Positions 3,585 to 6,133 of a stretch of DNA of 6,133 nucleotides are shown here, piece after piece (position 1 is the stretch's first letter; every line of letters starts with the position of its first letter). A model generated the notes under the pieces. That model made no database searches, was not told the origin of the DNA, and worked only from the letters and a program-made list of their open reading frames with translations. The stretch covers positions 1-6,133 of the forward strand of contig JACVSB010000113.1 in the NCBI GenBank assembly GCA_014534155.1. The letters run 5' to 3'. Position numbers and translations under genes: made by a program. Source of the DNA: Thermoleophilia bacterium. Lineage in GTDB: Bacteria; Actinomycetota; Thermoleophilia; Gaiellales; Gaiellaceae.

Positions 3585-6133
3585 ATGACCCCATCCCTCG
3601 CGCATCAAGCTGGGATGAGCACCGACGCCGCACGGGCCGGCGCCATCGGACAGCCCGCACACATGGACCCCGAGGGAGCGAGAGTACTGAGCGCGCGGAT
3701 CCGGCGACATCACGCCGCCAAGGAGCGCGCTCGCGAGTTGAAGGAGCGAAGTAGGGAGCCGGCCGGCGGAAGTGGACCGCACGTCGACGGCCCTGGAAAC
3801 CCGGGCGCGATCAACGGCACGGCCGATGACGACCTCGACCTGCAGGCGCGGCGCGCGGCGGTCGAGCGCGAAGAGCGTCGGCTTGCCGAGGCGGAGCGCG
3901 CGCTGGAGGCAAGGGAAGCCCGGATGCGCGCGCTACGCGCGAAGGTGCTGTCTCTCGAGGAGGGAGAGCGGCTGCGCAACGAGTACGCACGGCTCAAACG
4001 GGCCCATGCCGACCTCGTGGAGGAGCGCAAGCGCGACCACGACGGAGCCCTGCGAGAGCACCACGAGCTCCAGCAACGGCTAGGGGAGAGCGTCGGCCGG
4101 GTGGCCGTGCGCGAGCGCGAGCTCGCCGCAGCCAAGGCCGCGGTCGCCGAGGCCCAACACGCGCTCCGCGTCGAACACGGCGCGCTCGCCCTCCGGCGCC
4201 GGCGCCTCGCCGCCCTGCGCGCAGGGCGAGCGGCACGTGCCAAGGAGCGCGAGCTCGCGATCGGGAAGGCGCACGAGGCCTTGGGCGCCGAGCGCGCGGC
4301 CTTCGCACGCGAGCAACGGAAAGCGGCCGCTGCCGCCGAGGAGACCGAGCGCGAACTTGCGACCGCCAAGGCCCGCGCGCGCGAGCGGGTGGCCGACCTG
4401 ATGGTCCGGGAAGAGGCGCTCCGTGCGCGCGACCACGAGCTCGGCGAGCGGGAGGCGGCGCTTTCGGCGGCTCACGATCGGCTCCGCCGCGAACAGCAGG
4501 CGCTCGCGAGCGCGCAGGAGCGGGCCGCCGCCGCGGCCGAGGAGCACGAGCGGGAGCTCGCCGCCGATCGGGCGATCCTCTCGGAGGAGGAGCGGCGGCT
4601 GCGCTTCGAGGAAGACGCCCTGGCCGTCCGGCGCAGGCGCCTGGAGTTCCTGCGGGCAGGGCGAGCCGCTCGCGCGAAGGAGCGTGAGGCGACGCTCGCC
4701 CGGAGTGCAGACGCCGTGCGCTCGGGGCGCGAGGCGCTCGCGCGCGAGCAGGAGCTCGCCGCTGCCGCTGTAAAGGAGGCGAAGCGCGCGCTCGCCGATC
4801 GCGAGGCGGCCCTCGCGGCGCGCGAGCACGGGCTCGATGAGCGCGAGGCGGCGCTCGCGGCGGTCGACGAGCGTCTGCGGGGCGAGCGAGAAGCGCTGGA
4901 CCACGAGGCGGAGCGGGCTGCCGCCCGGGCGGACGCGGCCGGCCGGGAGCTCGCGCTGGCCAGCGGCGATCTCGCCGAGCGCGCACGAGCTCTCGCGGCG
5001 CGCGAGCGAGCCGCGGGCGAGCGGGAGGCCGCGCTCACTCGCGCCGAAGACGATCTTCGTGACGCGCGGGAGGCCTTCGCGCGCGAGCGCGAGGTCGCTG
5101 CCAGGAGCGTCGAGGAGGCCGAGCGCGAGCTCGACCGCCGCGAGGAGGACGCGAGCCGGCAGGCGGACGCATTGGCGGCGCGAGAAGCTGCTGCGGGAGG
5201 CAGCGAGGCGGCGCTCGCGCGGGCGGAGGAGGCTCTGAGCCGCGAGCGGGAAGCGCTCGCCCGCGAGCGCGAGCTGGCTGCAGCGCGCGCGGAAGCCGGA
5301 ACGCGGGAGCTCGCCTCCGCGAAGGCCCGTCTCTCGGCGCAAGAGGGTGCTCTCGTCGAGAAGGAGACAACGCTTGACGCCCGCGGCCGCGAGATCGACG
5401 AGCGGGAGCGGGCAGTCGCCCGGATGGAGCTCGCTCTGCGCGGGGAACGGGAGGTGGCTGCGAATGAGCGCGAGTTGGCCGCCTCCCGGGTGGAAGCCGT
5501 TGAGCGCGAGCTGACGTCGGCCCGAGCCCACCTGACCGAGCAGGAGGAGTCGCTCGCCGGCCGCCTTCAGGCCCTGGACGCGCTCGAGCGCGATCTCGCC
5601 GCACGCGAGGAGGCCCTCGCGCAGACGCAGGAAGGCATCGAACGCGACCGCAGGCAAGCGCAGGTGCGAGAGCGCGAACTGAACGAGCGGGCGGCCGCCG
5701 TCGCTCGGGCGGAGGAGCGGCTGCGCCGCGAGCGCGAGGCGTTTGGACGCGCGCGGGAGGTCGCCGCGGCCCGGGCAGGCGAGGAGGCGTTGAACGTGCG
5801 GAAGCGCGAGAGCGAGGCCGGAGAGGCGGCGCTCAGGCGCCGGGCGCAGGCGCTGAACGTCGGAGCGGAAAACGCCCCGGGCGAGAAGCGTGAAGCGAAC
5901 GGCGTCCGCGGGCCGCAGGAGAAGCCGGCTTTGGCCGCGCTGGACGTTCTGGTCGCGGCCCCGGCCACGGACGTGCCAGCGGCGGGACCGGGCCCGACCC
6001 GGCCGTCCGCGTCGCCGCGCTACAGCCTTCTCGAAATCGCCTCGCTCGTCGAGGAACGCGCACCCGAGTTCCGCGAGCGGCTCGACGAGTGGCAGGCGTA
6101 CCTCTTCCATCTGCGCGAGTTCGCCGATACGAC
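3585..6133 (+). CDS. Very long coiled-coil protein with a C-terminal globular domain (3' end outside window)
   Basis: One plus-strand frame is open from ATG 3585 to the window edge (849 codons, no stop). Residues 1-80 are polar and Gly/Pro-containing (MTPSLAHQAGMSTD at the N-terminus), with a short basic helix near 27-60. Residues about 81-757 are almost all Ala, Glu, Arg and Leu in heptad-like units such as REREALARERELAAA, with no proline or cysteine, so a continuous coiled coil is expected. A Pro/Ala/Gly linker (about 760-812) leads to a short folded-looking segment starting RYSLLEIASLVEERAPEF and containing EWQAYLFHLREFAD, with aromatic residues otherwise rare in the protein; it continues past the edge. 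No catalytic motif is visible. Such proteins are usually structural or scaffolding. A long minus-strand frame opposite it is a composition shadow. ATG 3615 and 3663 are alternative starts; a GTG 3441 start would add a membrane helix. Confidence 0.82.
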   Translation, partial: MTPSLAHQAGMSTDAARAGAIGQPAHMDPEGARVLSARIRRHHAAKERARELKERSREPAGGSGPHVDGPGNPGAINGTADDDLDLQARRAAVEREERRLAEAERALEAREARMRALRAKVLSLEEGERLRNEYARLKRAHADLVEERKRDHDGALREHHELQQRLGESVGRVAVRERELAAAKAAVAEAQHALRVEHGALALRRRRLAALRAGRAARAKERELAIGKAHEALGAERAAFAREQRKAAAAAEETERELATAKARARERVADLMVREEALRARDHELGEREAALSAAHDRLRREQQALASAQERAAAAAEEHERELAADRAILSEEERRLRFEEDALAVRRRRLEFLRAGRAARAKEREATLARSADAVRSGREALAREQELAAAAVKEAKRALADREAALAAREHGLDEREAALAAVDERLRGEREALDHEAERAAARADAAGRELALASGDLAERARALAARERAAGEREAALTRAEDDLRDAREAFAREREVAARSVEEAERELDRREEDASRQADALAAREAAAGGSEAALARAEEALSREREALARERELAAARAEAGTRELASAKARLSAQEGALVEKETTLDARGREIDERERAVARMELALRGEREVAANERELAASRVEAVERELTSARAHLTEQEESLAGRLQALDALERDLAAREEALAQTQEGIERDRRQAQVRERELNERAAAVARAEERLRREREAFGRAREVAAARAGEEALNVRKRESEAGEAALRRRAQALNVGAENAPGEKREANGVRGPQEKPALAALDVLVAAPATDVPAAGPGPTRPSASPRYSLLEIASLVEERAPEFRERLDEWQAYLFHLREFADT
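4182..4253 (+). repeat. Internal coiled-coil repeat, copy 1
   Basis: These bases encode residues 200-223 of the coiled-coil protein, reading ALALRRRRLAALRAGRAARA then KERE. Copy 2 lies 435 bases (145 codons) downstream with 21 of 24 residues identical. The RRRRL and LRAGRAARAKERE core occurs nowhere else in the protein, so this is not just low complexity. Confidence 0.7.
4617..4688 (+). repeat. Internal coiled-coil repeat, copy 2
   Basis: These bases encode residues 345-368, reading ALAVRRRRLEFLRAGRAARA then KERE. The three differences from copy 1 are Leu to Val, Ala to Glu and Ala to Phe. Likeness extends downstream to LGEREAALSA versus LDEREAALAA if copy 2 lacks 14 residues (two heptads). 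This suggests growth of the coiled coil by duplication and heptad-length indels. Confidence 0.7.

Noticed and set aside
2895..3782. Minus-strand 295-codon frame across the gene-poor region
   Set aside because: It is rich in Arg, Cys, Ser and His with no domain pattern and conflicts with the TPR-like remnant frame and the start of the coiled-coil gene.
3772..5238. Plus-strand frame-1 ORFs at 3772-4083, 4423-4773 and 4837-5238
   Set aside because: They are Arg/Ser-rich out-of-frame readings of the coiled-coil gene without start signals or recognisable features.
5064..5780. Fixed-length tandem repeat in the distal coiled coil
   Set aside because: Similar ERELAA-type blocks occur at about 5085, 5265, 5466 and 5751, but the spacings (60, 67 and 95 codons) differ, so this is better described as low-complexity heptad sequence than as a defined tandem array.
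4080..6110. Minus-strand open frame of 676 codons opposite the coiled-coil gene
   Set aside because: Plus-strand codons such as GAG, GCG, CGC and CTC give almost no stops when read in reverse, so a long shadow frame is expected. Its product has no coherent domain, while the plus frame gives a clean heptad coiled coil, linker and folded tail.

Overview
The window comes from a high-GC bacterial chromosome. Codon third positions are mostly G or C, GTG starts are used, and two adjacent genes overlap by 4 bases (GTGA). The protein types (a secreted beta-rich hypothetical, an EntS-like MFS remnant, a universal stress protein coupled to a UbiB/ABC1 kinase, and a very long Ala/Glu/Arg coiled coil) suggest an actinobacterium, perhaps Thermoleophilia. 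That placement is inference, because there is no rRNA or other marker gene here.

Layout. Positions 1-317 hold the C-terminal end of a probable secreted protein whose start lies outside the window. Positions 318-701 hold the last two membrane helices of an MFS exporter, apparently a decayed remnant with two compensating frameshifts. It overlaps a UspA-type universal stress protein (698-1159) by GTGA, which in turn overlaps a full-length UbiB/ABC1 atypical kinase (1156-2778) in the same way. The USP and kinase are therefore almost certainly co-transcribed and translationally coupled.

Positions 2779-3584 are a low-density region. On the minus strand there is a possible 46-residue membrane-associated protein (2800-2940), and directly upstream of it a C-terminal TPR-like fragment (2948-3178) that looks like the tail of a lost LuxR- or cyclase-type regulator. 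On the plus strand the reading frame of the next gene is already open from 3276 and encodes a possible membrane helix at about 3435-3482.

From 3585 (start uncertain) to the right edge runs one uninterrupted plus-strand frame of at least 849 codons. It encodes a short polar N-terminus, about 690 residues of proline-free and cysteine-free coiled coil, a Pro/Ala linker, and the beginning of a small globular C-terminal domain cut off by the window edge. This is the least understood gene here and the best candidate for something new. No tRNA, rRNA, CRISPR array, insertion sequence or convincing promoter was seen.
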